Of a DNA stretch of 64,000 nucleotides, positions 48,589-56,629 are shown piece by piece. The notes below the pieces were generated by a model. That model searched no databases. It had not been told where the DNA came from and saw only the letters and a program-made list of their open reading frames with translations. Position 1 is the first letter of the stretch; each line of letters starts with the position of its first letter. The stretch is from NCBI GenBank assembly GCA_910584485.1, contig CAJUAV010000006.1:1-64000 (forward strand). Direction: 5' to 3'. The translations under genes and the position numbers were made by a program. The DNA is from an uncultured Alistipes sp. (GTDB taxonomy: Bacteria > Bacteroidota > Bacteroidia > Bacteroidales > Rikenellaceae).

Positions 48589-49698
48589 ATGAAACGAATG
48601 CTGCTGCATGCGGCGGCTCTGCTCGCCGCGCTCGCGCTTGCGGGCTGCTCGCTGCTCAAGGTCGCCGTCTCGACGGGCGACCCCCTCCCGCGGGAGGCGA
48701 TGAACCTGCGGGTGACGACCCGCGGTTTCTACTACGATCTTTCGTCGGAGGTGGCCGCGGCGGCCGATTCGATCGCCGCCTCCGCCCCCGACCTGCCGGC
48801 GCGCATACGGGCCGTGCGGTGGAAGATCCGCGCGACGCGGGCCGCGGTGACGGCCGCCATGCAGGGCATCCCCGAGGTGGCGCTGGCCGATCTGTGGATC
48901 CTCTGCCGCCGTATGGACGAGGGATTCGCGGCGCTGCCCGATTCGCTGCTCTTCGGCCCGTCGAGCGACGTGGCGCGCACGGTCGCCGCGCGGCTCGACC
49001 GTCGGGCGGAACGGCTCGCCCGCGAGGGGCTTTCGGCGGAGCGGTATGCGCTGCTGGCCGATTTCGTCGGAGCCTACCTGCGGGAGCATCCCGTGCGCGA
49101 CGAGGGGACGGAGGCCGCCAACACGACCCTCGCGTGGATGGAGTATCTGCGCGCCCGCGGCATCGAGGATCGCTACGCCACGGGGAGCATCGCCGAGGTG
49201 ATCGCCGACGTGAACGATCGGTTGAGCGGCCAGACGCAGCAGCTTTCGAACAGCATCGGCTGGTCGAAGGAGCTGCTCGAAATGCAGCTGCATGCCGACA
49301 GCACGGCCGTGCGCCTCGGAGCGCAGCTCGACTCGCTCGACCGCCGCTTCGAACGGCTGGCCCTCGTGGCGGAGCGGCTGCCCGAACTCTCGTCGGCGAT
49401 GGTCGAGGGGCTCGGCGGGGAGCTCGCGCAGCTGCTCGCGGCTTTGGACCGGACCGTGCACGGCACCTTCGCCGACGTGAGCCGCGAACGCGAAGCGATG
49501 CAGCGCTACGTGACGGGAGAGCGCGAGGCGCTCGTCGCCCAGCTGCGGACGACGGCCGAGGAGCTCGTGCGGCAGAGCTTCGAGGCGGTGCCCGGGCTCG
49601 TCGGACGGCTGCTGCTCTATGTCGTGCTGGCGATCGGGGTGCTGGTCGGGGTGCCGTTCGCCCTGGGCTTCGTGCTGGGGCGGAAGCTGCGGCGCTGA
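48589..49698 (+). CDS. Putative lipoprotein with C-terminal membrane segment
   Basis: A 369-residue protein with a lipoprotein signal peptide: MKRMLLHAAALLAALALAGC, lipobox LAGC with Cys 20. The middle is long, helical and Ala/Leu/Arg/Glu-rich (for example DRRAERLAREGLSAERYALLADF and QLHADSTAVRLGAQLDSLDRRFERL), likely coiled coil. A clear membrane helix sits near the C-terminus (LLLYVVLAIGVLVGVPFALGFVLG) before a basic tail GRKLRR. Having both a lipid anchor and a terminal helix is unusual. I do not recognise a family; chemosensor-like or envelope-stress roles would be guesses. Confidence 0.78.
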   Translation: MKRMLLHAAALLAALALAGCSLLKVAVSTGDPLPREAMNLRVTTRGFYYDLSSEVAAAADSIAASAPDLPARIRAVRWKIRATRAAVTAAMQGIPEVALADLWILCRRMDEGFAALPDSLLFGPSSDVARTVAARLDRRAERLAREGLSAERYALLADFVGAYLREHPVRDEGTEAANTTLAWMEYLRARGIEDRYATGSIAEVIADVNDRLSGQTQQLSNSIGWSKELLEMQLHADSTAVRLGAQLDSLDRRFERLALVAERLPELSSAMVEGLGGELAQLLAALDRTVHGTFADVSREREAMQRYVTGEREALVAQLRTTAEELVRQSFEAVPGLVGRLLLYVVLAIGVLVGVPFALGFVLGRKLRR

Positions 49699-49740
49699 TC
49701 GGGGGGGGCGGCCCGCTCCCGTTTGCCGACCTTTGCCCTC

Positions 49741-49978
49741 GGCTTATCCGTACTTTGGCTGCGCCCGAGATACTCCTGCCTCGGCAAACCGCAAATAAAT
49801 TTGCATTTGCCCTCGGCTTATCCGTATTTTGGCTGCGCCCGAGATACTCCTGCCTCGGCAAACCGCAAATAAATTTGCATTTGCCCTCGGCTTATCCGTA
49901 CTTTGGCTGCGCCGAAGATACTCCCGCTCGGCAAAACGCAAGCAGGCTTGCTTTTGCCCTCGCTTATCCGTATCTTTG
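49741..49978 (+). repeat. Tandem promoter cassettes upstream of the RumA-type gene
   Basis: -7 positions at 49751 (TACTTTG), 49825 (TATTTTG), 49899 (TACTTTG) and 49971 (TATCTTTG), spaced 74, 74 and 72 bp. Only the last box has the full 8 bases; the three upstream copies each lack one base. Units share TTTGCATTTGCCCTCGG, TTATCCG and TCGGCAAACCGCAAAT. It fills most of the gap after the lipoprotein gene. Confidence 0.85.
49971..49978 (+). promoter_or_regulatory. -7 promoter box TATCTTTG abutting the RumA-type start codon
   Basis: Perfect box ending only 4 bp before the ATG at 49983. It predicts a leaderless or nearly leaderless transcript. Confidence 0.72.
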
Positions 49979-49982
49979 CACC

Positions 49983-51419
49983 ATGGCAAGAAAGAAAAAA
50001 GCGAATTACCCCTTGCTGGAGGGGCTCGAAATAACGACCCTCGCCGCCGAAGGAAAGGCGATGGGGCGCTGGAACGAACAGGTGGTCTTCGTCCCGATGA
50101 CCGTCCCGGGCGACGTCGTGGATGTGCAGATCCGCTGCAAGCGCCGCCGTTTCATGGAGGGATACGTGGTGCGCTACGTGCGGCGGTCGCCGCTGCGCAC
50201 GGAGCCTTTCTGCGCCCATTTCGGGGTCTGCGGAGGGTGCAAGTGGCAGAACCTGCCCTATGAGGAGCAGCTGCGCCTGAAGACCGACCAGGTGCGCGAC
50301 CAGCTGACGCGCATCGGGCGGATCGAGCTGCCCGAAATCCGCCCCTGCCTCGCTTCGGAGCAGACGCGCTACTACCGCAACAAACTGGAATTCACCTTCG
50401 CCGACCGCCGCTGGCTCACCTTCGAAGAGGTGGCTTCGGGGGCCGACCTGGAGGCATCGCCCGCCGCGGGCTTCCACATCCCGGGGATGTTCGACAAGGT
50501 GCTCGACATCGAGACCTGCCACCTCCAGCCCGAACCCTCGAACACGATCCGCCTCGAAACGAAGCGCTACTGCCTCGAACGCGGCTATACCTTCCACAAC
50601 GCCCGCGAGCATACGGGTTTTCTGCGCAACCTGGTGGTCCGCACCGCCTCGACGGGCGAGGTCATGGTGATCGTCGTCTTCGGCGAGGAGCGGCCGCAGG
50701 CGATCGCCGACGTGCTGGATCATCTGGCGGAGCGCTTCCCCGAAATTACGTCGCTCTGCTACGTCGTCAACACGAAATGGAACGACTCGACGTCCGACCT
50801 CGAAGTGCGCTGCCACCGCGGCCGCGACCACATCTTCGAAGAGATGGAGGGGCTGCGTTTCAAGGTGGGGCCCAAATCCTTTTACCAGACCAACTCGCGA
50901 CAGGCCTACGAACTCTACAAGGTGGCGCGCGACTTCGCCGGCCTGAAGCCCGAAGATACGCTCTACGACCTCTATACGGGTACGGGTACGATCGCCAATT
51001 TCTGCGCCCGCCGCTGCCGCCGCGTGGTGGGCATCGAGTACGTCGCCGAGGCGATCGAGGATGCCCGCGTCAATGCCGCGCTCAACGGGCTGGAGAACAC
51101 GCGTTTCTATGCGGGCGACATGAAGGCGGTGCTCGACGATGCGTTCGTCGCCGCGAACGGCCGCCCCGACGTCATCATCCTCGACCCGCCGCGCGCGGGG
51201 GTCGACGAACCGGTGCTGGAGGTGATCCGCCGCGCGGCGCCCGAACGGATCGTCTACGTGAGCTGCAACCCCGCTACGCAGGCGCGCGACCTGGCGCTGC
51301 TCGACGCCGACTACCGCGTCGAGGCGGTGCAGCCGGTCGACATGTTCCCCCACACGCACCACGTGGAGAACGTCGTGAAGCTCGTGCGGCGCGAAAGATC
51401 GCCGCTCGACGGGCAATAA
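49983..51419 (+). CDS. 23S rRNA (uracil-C5)-methyltransferase, RumA/RlmD type
   Basis: A 478-residue SAM-dependent m5U methyltransferase. It has an N-terminal TRAM domain (ITTLAAEGKAMGRW, VFVPMTVPGDVVDVQI), the 4Fe-4S cysteine cluster CAHFGVCGGCKWQ near 79-91, SAM motif DLYTGTGTIANF near 330, IILDPPRAGVDEPV and the catalytic Cys in VYVSCNPATQARDL. The target is U1939 or U747 of 23S rRNA; which one cannot be told. The start is fixed by the family N-terminus MARKKK although it lies only 4 bp behind the promoter box. Confidence 0.92.
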   Translation: MARKKKANYPLLEGLEITTLAAEGKAMGRWNEQVVFVPMTVPGDVVDVQIRCKRRRFMEGYVVRYVRRSPLRTEPFCAHFGVCGGCKWQNLPYEEQLRLKTDQVRDQLTRIGRIELPEIRPCLASEQTRYYRNKLEFTFADRRWLTFEEVASGADLEASPAAGFHIPGMFDKVLDIETCHLQPEPSNTIRLETKRYCLERGYTFHNAREHTGFLRNLVVRTASTGEVMVIVVFGEERPQAIADVLDHLAERFPEITSLCYVVNTKWNDSTSDLEVRCHRGRDHIFEEMEGLRFKVGPKSFYQTNSRQAYELYKVARDFAGLKPEDTLYDLYTGTGTIANFCARRCRRVVGIEYVAEAIEDARVNAALNGLENTRFYAGDMKAVLDDAFVAANGRPDVIILDPPRAGVDEPVLEVIRRAAPERIVYVSCNPATQARDLALLDADYRVEAVQPVDMFPHTHHVENVVKLVRRERSPLDGQ

Positions 51420-51474
51420 AATGGGGTCAGGCACGTTTTATGAACGAGATGTGTCACTTTAAAACAGGCAAACG

Positions 51475-52170
51475 ATGAAAAAAATCTGGTTACTGGCCTT
51501 CGCGGCGATGGTGTCGCTGACGGCTTTCGCACAGGAAAACGTAGGACCCTATCCGAGCTTCGTGCAGGTGCAGGGCACGGCCGAGCGCGAGATCGTGCCC
51601 GACGAAATCTACCTCTCGATCACGATCAACGAACGCGACTCGAAGGGTAAGATCACCGTCGAGCAGCAGCAGCGCGACATGCTGACGGCGCTGCGCCGCC
51701 AGGGGATCGACGTCGACAAACAGCTCAAGATGGTCGACCTGACGAGCTCCTATTTCAAGAAGCGCACGGCGGTCGCCACGGCGCAGTACCAGCTCAAGCT
51801 GGGTTCGTCGGCCGAGGTGGCCAAGGCGTGGCAGGCGCTCGACGCACTGGGTATTTCGCAGGTGAACGTCGAGAAGGTCTCGCACTCGCAGCTCGCGCAG
51901 TACAAGGCCGAGGTGCGCACCGAGGCGATGCGCGCCGCCCGCGAAAACGCCCGCTCGCTGGCCGAGGCGATCGGTCAGCGGATCGGCAAGTGCTTCTATA
52001 TCTACGATTCGAACAGCGGCATCATGCCGAAATTCTACGCCGCCAACACGATGATGCGCGCTGCGGGGATGATGGATGCCGCCGAGGCTGCCGTGGAGGA
52101 TATGGAGGCCTTCGAGTTCCGCACGATCAAGCTCCAGTACCACGTGCAGGCGAAGTTCGTGCTCGAATAG
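51475..52170 (+). CDS. Secreted SIMPL-domain protein
   Basis: Predicted periplasmic protein of 231 residues. Signal peptide MKKIWLLAFAAMVSLTAFAQ, then the SIMPL/DUF541 domain: VQVQGTAEREIVPDEIYLSITI near 32-53, the central AQYQLKL strand, and TEAMRAARENARSLAEAIGQRIGKCFYI near 142-169. SIMPL proteins are oligomeric envelope proteins of unclear function, sometimes linked to oxidative stress. Good terminator at 52192. Confidence 0.9.
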   Translation: MKKIWLLAFAAMVSLTAFAQENVGPYPSFVQVQGTAEREIVPDEIYLSITINERDSKGKITVEQQQRDMLTALRRQGIDVDKQLKMVDLTSSYFKKRTAVATAQYQLKLGSSAEVAKAWQALDALGISQVNVEKVSHSQLAQYKAEVRTEAMRAARENARSLAEAIGQRIGKCFYIYDSNSGIMPKFYAANTMMRAAGMMDAAEAAVEDMEAFEFRTIKLQYHVQAKFVLE

Positions 52171-52191
52171 CCGTTCGGATCCCCCGAACGG

Positions 52192-52223
52192 AAAGCGGTC
52201 GCAGCGATGCGACCGCTTTTTTT
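52192..52223 (+). terminator. Intrinsic terminator of the SIMPL gene
   Basis: Perfect 12-bp stem AAAGCGGTCGCA / TGCGACCGCTTT with GCGA loop and a T-run. A smaller hairpin CCGTTCGG/CGAACGG lies just before it. Confidence 0.92.
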
Positions 52224-52612
52224 GTCGGCAGGCGGGGGGGCTTTTGTCGGTGGACGAGGGCGTTTTGGTTGGCGGACGGGGCTGTTTGTTGTCAGTAGGC
52301 GGAGGCGCTTTTGTCGGCAGGTGGGGGACGTTTGTCGGCAGGCAGGGGCGTTTTGGTTGGCGGACGGGGAGGCTTGTTGTCAGTAGGCGAGGGGGCTTTT
52401 GTCGGCGGGTGAGGCGTTTTGTCGGGGGACGAGTGTGTTTTGGTTGGCGGACGAGGCTGCTTGTTGTCAGTAGGCGGGGGCTTTTGTCGGCGGGTGAGGC
52501 GTTTTGTCGGGGGACGAGTGCGTTTTGGTTGGCGGACGGGGCTGTTTGTTGTCAGTGAGCGAGTGCCTTTTGTCGGCAGGCGAAGGTGCTTTTTTCGAAG
52601 GCGAAGGGCCGA
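52224..52612 (+). repeat. Hierarchical G-rich minisatellite
   Basis: The basic unit of 21-22 bp (TTTTGTCGG, two variable bases, GGCGGGGGCG) recurs about 17 times. Every fourth unit carries TTTTGGTTGGCGGACG, followed by TTGTTGTCAGTAGGCG. These marks recur at 52261, 52349, 52436 and 52521, i.e. a higher-order period of 85-88 bp in four copies. The plus strand is strongly G/T-rich with many GGG runs. Frames through it give only repetitive Gly/Arg/Val peptides. It lies between the SIMPL terminator and the yidC terminator. Confidence 0.88.
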
Positions 52613-52692
52613 CGCGCGAGGCGCTTTTTTAGCGGCCGTCGAGGCGATCTTGGTCGGACGACGGCAGGAAGGCAGGTGCTGCGGCGGGCATC

Positions 52693-52724
52693 AAAAAACA
52701 CCCGCCACGATCGGCGGGTGTTTC
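52693..52724 (-). terminator. Intrinsic terminator of yidC
   Basis: Stem AAACACCCGCC / GGCGGGTGTTT with a 6-nt loop; a run of six T follows on the minus strand. It begins 20 bp after the yidC stop. Confidence 0.9.
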
Positions 52725-52744
52725 GGTGTCGGGCGCAGAGCGGA

Positions 52745-54700
52745 TTACCGCTTCTTGCCGCGTTGTTGCAGCTCCTGCTGGCGCATGAGCTCCTCGTAGC
52801 GCTGCTGGAACTTCGATTTCTTGCCCTTCGACTTTTTGGCCGCGTTGGCCTCCATCGCCAGACGGATCTTGTCGTCGTCCACCATGCGGCGCACGACGTA
52901 GGTCTGTCCGATCGTCAGCAGGTTCGAGAGCAGGTAGTAGTAGCACAGACCGCTGGCGTAGCTGTTGAACCAGCAGAGCAGCATGAGCGGCATGAGGTAG
53001 AGCATCATGAACTTCATGCCCGCCATCTGCGGCTGCGACGAGGCACTCTGCTGGTAGGTGACGTAGGAGTAGACGAAGCTCGAAACGGCCATCAGCAGCG
53101 CGAAGAGCGATACGTGGTCGCCGTAGAAGGGGATCGTGAAGGGCAGCTGCCAGATACTGTCGTACGAGGAGAGGTCCGACGCCCAGAGGAACGATTCGCC
53201 GCGCAGCTCGATCGAGGCGGGGAAGAAGCGGAACATGGCGATCAGGATCGGCACCTGGATGAGCATCGGGATGCAGCCCCCCATCGGGTTGATGCCCGCT
53301 TTGCGGTAGAGCTCCATGGTCGCCTGCTGGCGCTTCATGGCGTCCTCCTGTTTGGGGAATTTCTGCGCCAGGGCATCCACCTCGGGCTTGATGAGGCGCA
53401 TCTTGGCCATCGAAACGTAGCTCTTGTAGGTGAGCGGCGAGATGATGAGGCGGATCATGACGGCCAGAATCAGGATGATGACGCCGAACGAGGCGATGTG
53501 GTTGCGCAGCAGGTCGAAGACGGGGATGACGACCCAGCGGTTGATCCAGCCGAAGATGCCCCAGCCGAGCGGAATGACGCGCTCGAGGTGCAGCTTTTCG
53601 TCCGCCACGGTCACCTTGCGCAGCACGGGGTAGTAGTTCGGACCGAAGTAGAAGGCGAAATCGTAGCGGTCGACCGAGGGCGCATACTCCACCGCGCTCT
53701 GCAACGTGAAACGCTTCATGTAGCCCGAACCCTCGGGCGCGGTCTCGAAGCCCATCTTGGCGCCGCTCAACAGATCGGGCGCGATGAGCACCGACGAGAA
53801 GAACTGCTGCTTGAAATCGACCCAGCTGACCTTCGTCGAGACCTCTTTCGTCTTCGTATCCTTGCTCATCGAGAGCTCCTCGATCGAATCCTCGTCGGGG
53901 AAACGGTAGGCGATGGTCGTGTACATGTTCTCGTTGTCGAAGCCGCGCTCGTTTTGGTAGGTGAGGCTCGACCACTCCAGCCCGATCGAGGTCTGGTTCG
54001 ACAGCCGCTCCCGCAGGCCGATCAGCCGCACCTGAAAATCGATCAGGTAGTCGCGCGCGGCGGCCGCCGTATTATATATAAGGTAGCGGTACTCGAGCGC
54101 CGCCCCCTCGGCGACGGGCAGGCGCATCGTCACGACCTGCGTGCCGTCGGCTTCGCGCCGTACGGGCTCCGTCTCGAAGGTGTAGTCGGCCGTCGACAGC
54201 AGCACGTCGTTCAACCCGTTGCGGAGGTAGAACGAGAGTGCGAAGCGCTCGGCTTCGGGGTCGAAGAGCTCGACGGGCTCCGTGCGCTCGTCCTTCGGGG
54301 CGTATTTCGTGTACTCCTTGAGCGTGACGCCCGCGATTCGGCCGCCGCGCGTCGAGAAGCGCACCTTCAGCAGGTCGTTCTCCACCGTCAGTTCGTCGCT
54401 CTCCTTCTCGCGGGCTGCCACGAGCTCCTCGCCGTAGAGCGCCACCTGGCGCAGGCGGGCCGCATCGGTCGGAACGACGGTCGGCGTCGGGGCGGAGGCC
54501 GTCGCGGTTTCGACGACGGCCGCGGAAAGGGTGTCGGCGGCGGGCAGCAGGGCCTGCTCGGCGCGCTTTACGGAGTCCTGATAGGCTTGGTAGGCCTCCA
54601 TTTGCGCCTTGTAGCGCTGTTGCTCGCGGTTGTTGAGCAGGGCGAATCCGAGGAAGATCGCCGCCATGACGACGATTCCGGCGATTGTCTTTTTATCCAT
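52745..54700 (-). CDS. yidC: Membrane protein insertase YidC
   Basis: A 651-residue inner-membrane insertase working with or without SecYEG. N-terminal membrane helix (IAGIVVMAAIFLGFALL), large periplasmic beta-rich P1 domain (about 30-370), then the conserved Oxa1 core with helices: WINRWVVIPVFDLLR, ASFGVIILILAVMIRLIISPLTY with its groove Arg, MGGCIPMLIQVPILIAMF, and YLMPLMLLCWFNSYASGL. The basic C-terminus (KKSKGKKSKFQQRYEELMRQ) matches ribosome-binding tails. It starts 37 bp after pyrG. Confidence 0.96.
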   Translation of the reverse strand: MDKKTIAGIVVMAAIFLGFALLNNREQQRYKAQMEAYQAYQDSVKRAEQALLPAADTLSAAVVETATASAPTPTVVPTDAARLRQVALYGEELVAAREKESDELTVENDLLKVRFSTRGGRIAGVTLKEYTKYAPKDERTEPVELFDPEAERFALSFYLRNGLNDVLLSTADYTFETEPVRREADGTQVVTMRLPVAEGAALEYRYLIYNTAAAARDYLIDFQVRLIGLRERLSNQTSIGLEWSSLTYQNERGFDNENMYTTIAYRFPDEDSIEELSMSKDTKTKEVSTKVSWVDFKQQFFSSVLIAPDLLSGAKMGFETAPEGSGYMKRFTLQSAVEYAPSVDRYDFAFYFGPNYYPVLRKVTVADEKLHLERVIPLGWGIFGWINRWVVIPVFDLLRNHIASFGVIILILAVMIRLIISPLTYKSYVSMAKMRLIKPEVDALAQKFPKQEDAMKRQQATMELYRKAGINPMGGCIPMLIQVPILIAMFRFFPASIELRGESFLWASDLSSYDSIWQLPFTIPFYGDHVSLFALLMAVSSFVYSYVTYQQSASSQPQMAGMKFMMLYLMPLMLLCWFNSYASGLCYYYLLSNLLTIGQTYVVRRMVDDDKIRLAMEANAAKKSKGKKSKFQQRYEELMRQQELQQRGKKR

Positions 54701-54737
54701 AGATGGCTGTTTCGTTCTCTCTTATTTCGGTGGATGT

Positions 54738-56363
54738 TCAGCGGGCGACCGTCTCGGCCTGCGCCATCGCCGCCTTGACGAAGGCGACGAAGAGGGGCGA
54801 GGGGTTCAGCACCGTGCTCTGGTACTCGGGGTGGTACTGCGTACCGACGAACCAGGGGTGGTCGGGCAGCTCGACCACCTCGACCAGATTCGTGTCGGGG
54901 TTGACGCCCACGGCACGCATCCCTGCGGCTTCGAACTGCTCCAGGAAATCGCTGTTGAATTCGTAGCGGTGGCGGTGGCGCTCCGAGATGAGGAGCCGTC
55001 CGTAGGCTTCGGCCACCTTCGACCCCTTCTTCAGCTGGCAGGGGTAGGCGCCCAGACGCATCGTGCCGCCCTTGGCCGTCACGCCTTTCTGCTCCTCCAT
55101 GAGGTCGATCACGGCGTGGGGCGTCTGCTCCATTTCGCTCGAATTGGCGTCGGCGAAGCCCAGCACGTTGCGCGCGAACTCGATCACGGCGCACTGCATG
55201 CCGAGGCAGATGCCGAGGAAGGGGATGCGCTGCTCGCGGGCGAAGCGCACGGCCTCGATCTTGCCCTCGATGCCGCGGTTGCCGAAGCCCGGGGCGACCA
55301 GGATGCCGCTCATGCCGCCGAGCTGTTCGGCGACGTTCTCGGCGGTGATCTTTTCGGAGTTGACGTAGCGCAGCTTCACCTTGCAGTCGTTGACGGCACC
55401 CGCGTGGATGAACGATTCGGAGATCGACTTGTAGGCGTCGGGCAGCTCGGTGTATTTGCCCACGAGGGCGATTTCGATGCGGTGCGAGGGGTTTTTCACG
55501 CGCTCGACGAAGGCTTTCCACGCCTCCATGTCGGGCTCCTGCACGGCGGGCAGGTCGAGCTTTTCGAGCACCACCTCGTCGAGGTGCTGTTCGTGCATCT
55601 TGAGGGGCACCTCGTAGATCGTCGGCACGTCGATCGACTCCATGACGGCGTTCGCGTCGACGTTGCAGAAGAGGGCCACCTTGCGGCGCAGGTTGAGCGA
55701 GAGGGGCTGCTCGGCGCGCAGAATAAGGATGTCGGGCTGCAGGCCGTTTTCGAGCAGCTGCTTCACGGAGTGCTGCGTCGGCTTGGTCTTCAGCTCGCCC
55801 GAGGCGGCCAGATAGGGGATGAGCGTCAGGTGCACGAGAGCCGAGTTGCGGTAGCCGAGCTGGTAGCGCAGCTGGCGCACCGACTCGATGAAGGGCTGCG
55901 ACTCGATGTCGCCCACCGTGCCGCCGATCTCGGTGATGATGACGTCGTAGCGCTTCGTTTGCCCCAGCAGCTGGATGCGGCGCTTGATTTCGTCGGTGAT
56001 GTGGGGGATCACCTGCACGGTCTTGCCGAGGTAGTCGCCGCGGCGCTCCTTCTCGATGACGCTCTTGTAGATCTTGCCCGTGGTGACGTTGTTGGCCTTC
56101 GTCGTGGGGTGGTTCGTGAAACGCTCGTAGTGGCCCAGGTCGAGGTCCGTCTCGGCGCCGTCTTCGGTTACGTAGCACTCGCCGTGCTCGTAGGGGTTCA
56201 GCGTGCCGGGGTCGACGTTGATGTAGGGGTCGAGCTTCTGGATCGTTACCGAGTAGCCGCGCGCCTGCAACAGACGGGCGATCGACGACGAGATGATGCC
56301 CTTGCCGAGCGACGAGGCGACACCGCCCGTCACGAAGATGTACTTGGGTTTCGTAAGTTTCAT
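54738..56363 (-). CDS. pyrG: CTP synthase
   Basis: A 541-residue enzyme that aminates UTP to CTP using glutamine. The amidoligase domain starts KYIFVTGGVASSLGKGIISSS with P-loop, has the Mg/ATP site EIGGTVGDIES near 145 and CTP-feedback residues. The C-terminal class I glutamine amidotransferase has the nucleophile in FLGICLGMQCAV (Cys near 385) and the His/Glu pair near HPEYQS (about 518-523). Feedback inhibition by CTP is expected. It is probably co-transcribed with yidC. Confidence 0.97.
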   Translation of the reverse strand: MKLTKPKYIFVTGGVASSLGKGIISSSIARLLQARGYSVTIQKLDPYINVDPGTLNPYEHGECYVTEDGAETDLDLGHYERFTNHPTTKANNVTTGKIYKSVIEKERRGDYLGKTVQVIPHITDEIKRRIQLLGQTKRYDVIITEIGGTVGDIESQPFIESVRQLRYQLGYRNSALVHLTLIPYLAASGELKTKPTQHSVKQLLENGLQPDILILRAEQPLSLNLRRKVALFCNVDANAVMESIDVPTIYEVPLKMHEQHLDEVVLEKLDLPAVQEPDMEAWKAFVERVKNPSHRIEIALVGKYTELPDAYKSISESFIHAGAVNDCKVKLRYVNSEKITAENVAEQLGGMSGILVAPGFGNRGIEGKIEAVRFAREQRIPFLGICLGMQCAVIEFARNVLGFADANSSEMEQTPHAVIDLMEEQKGVTAKGGTMRLGAYPCQLKKGSKVAEAYGRLLISERHRHRYEFNSDFLEQFEAAGMRAVGVNPDTNLVEVVELPDHPWFVGTQYHPEYQSTVLNPSPLFVAFVKAAMAQAETVAR

Positions 56364-56629
56364 GCGTTATCGTTGTTTTTAATATTTCAGTCTGTTTCCT
56401 GTTTCGCGGCCCGCGGGCCGTGCGTCAGGGGCGCGGACGATCCGTTTCGGGCGGGTTCGCTCGCGCCGCGAGGCGGTCTGTCGCACAGGAGGCTGCGGCG
56501 AACGGATCCGCTGCGGCCCCCCCCTGCATCGCACCGCATGGCGTCGTACGGGCACTCCGGCCGAAGCCTTGCGGGACTGGTTGCGGCGTTCCCTTCTTAT
56601 ATAAGGACGGCCCCTCGGGTTCCTCCGCG
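56364..56629. other. GC-rich gap between the DUF349 gene and pyrG
   Basis: 266 bp with short GC-rich inverted repeats (for example around the GGCCCGCGGGCC palindrome near 56409), probably including termination for the DUF349 gene. I could not recognise a TAnnTTTG box for pyrG or a clear member of the hairpin-module family. Confidence 0.4.

Noticed and set aside
52076..52558. Open frame through the minisatellite giving a Gly/Arg/Val repeat peptide
   Set aside because: It starts inside the SIMPL gene in another frame, other frames are also open, and repeat drift includes length changes that are not multiples of three.
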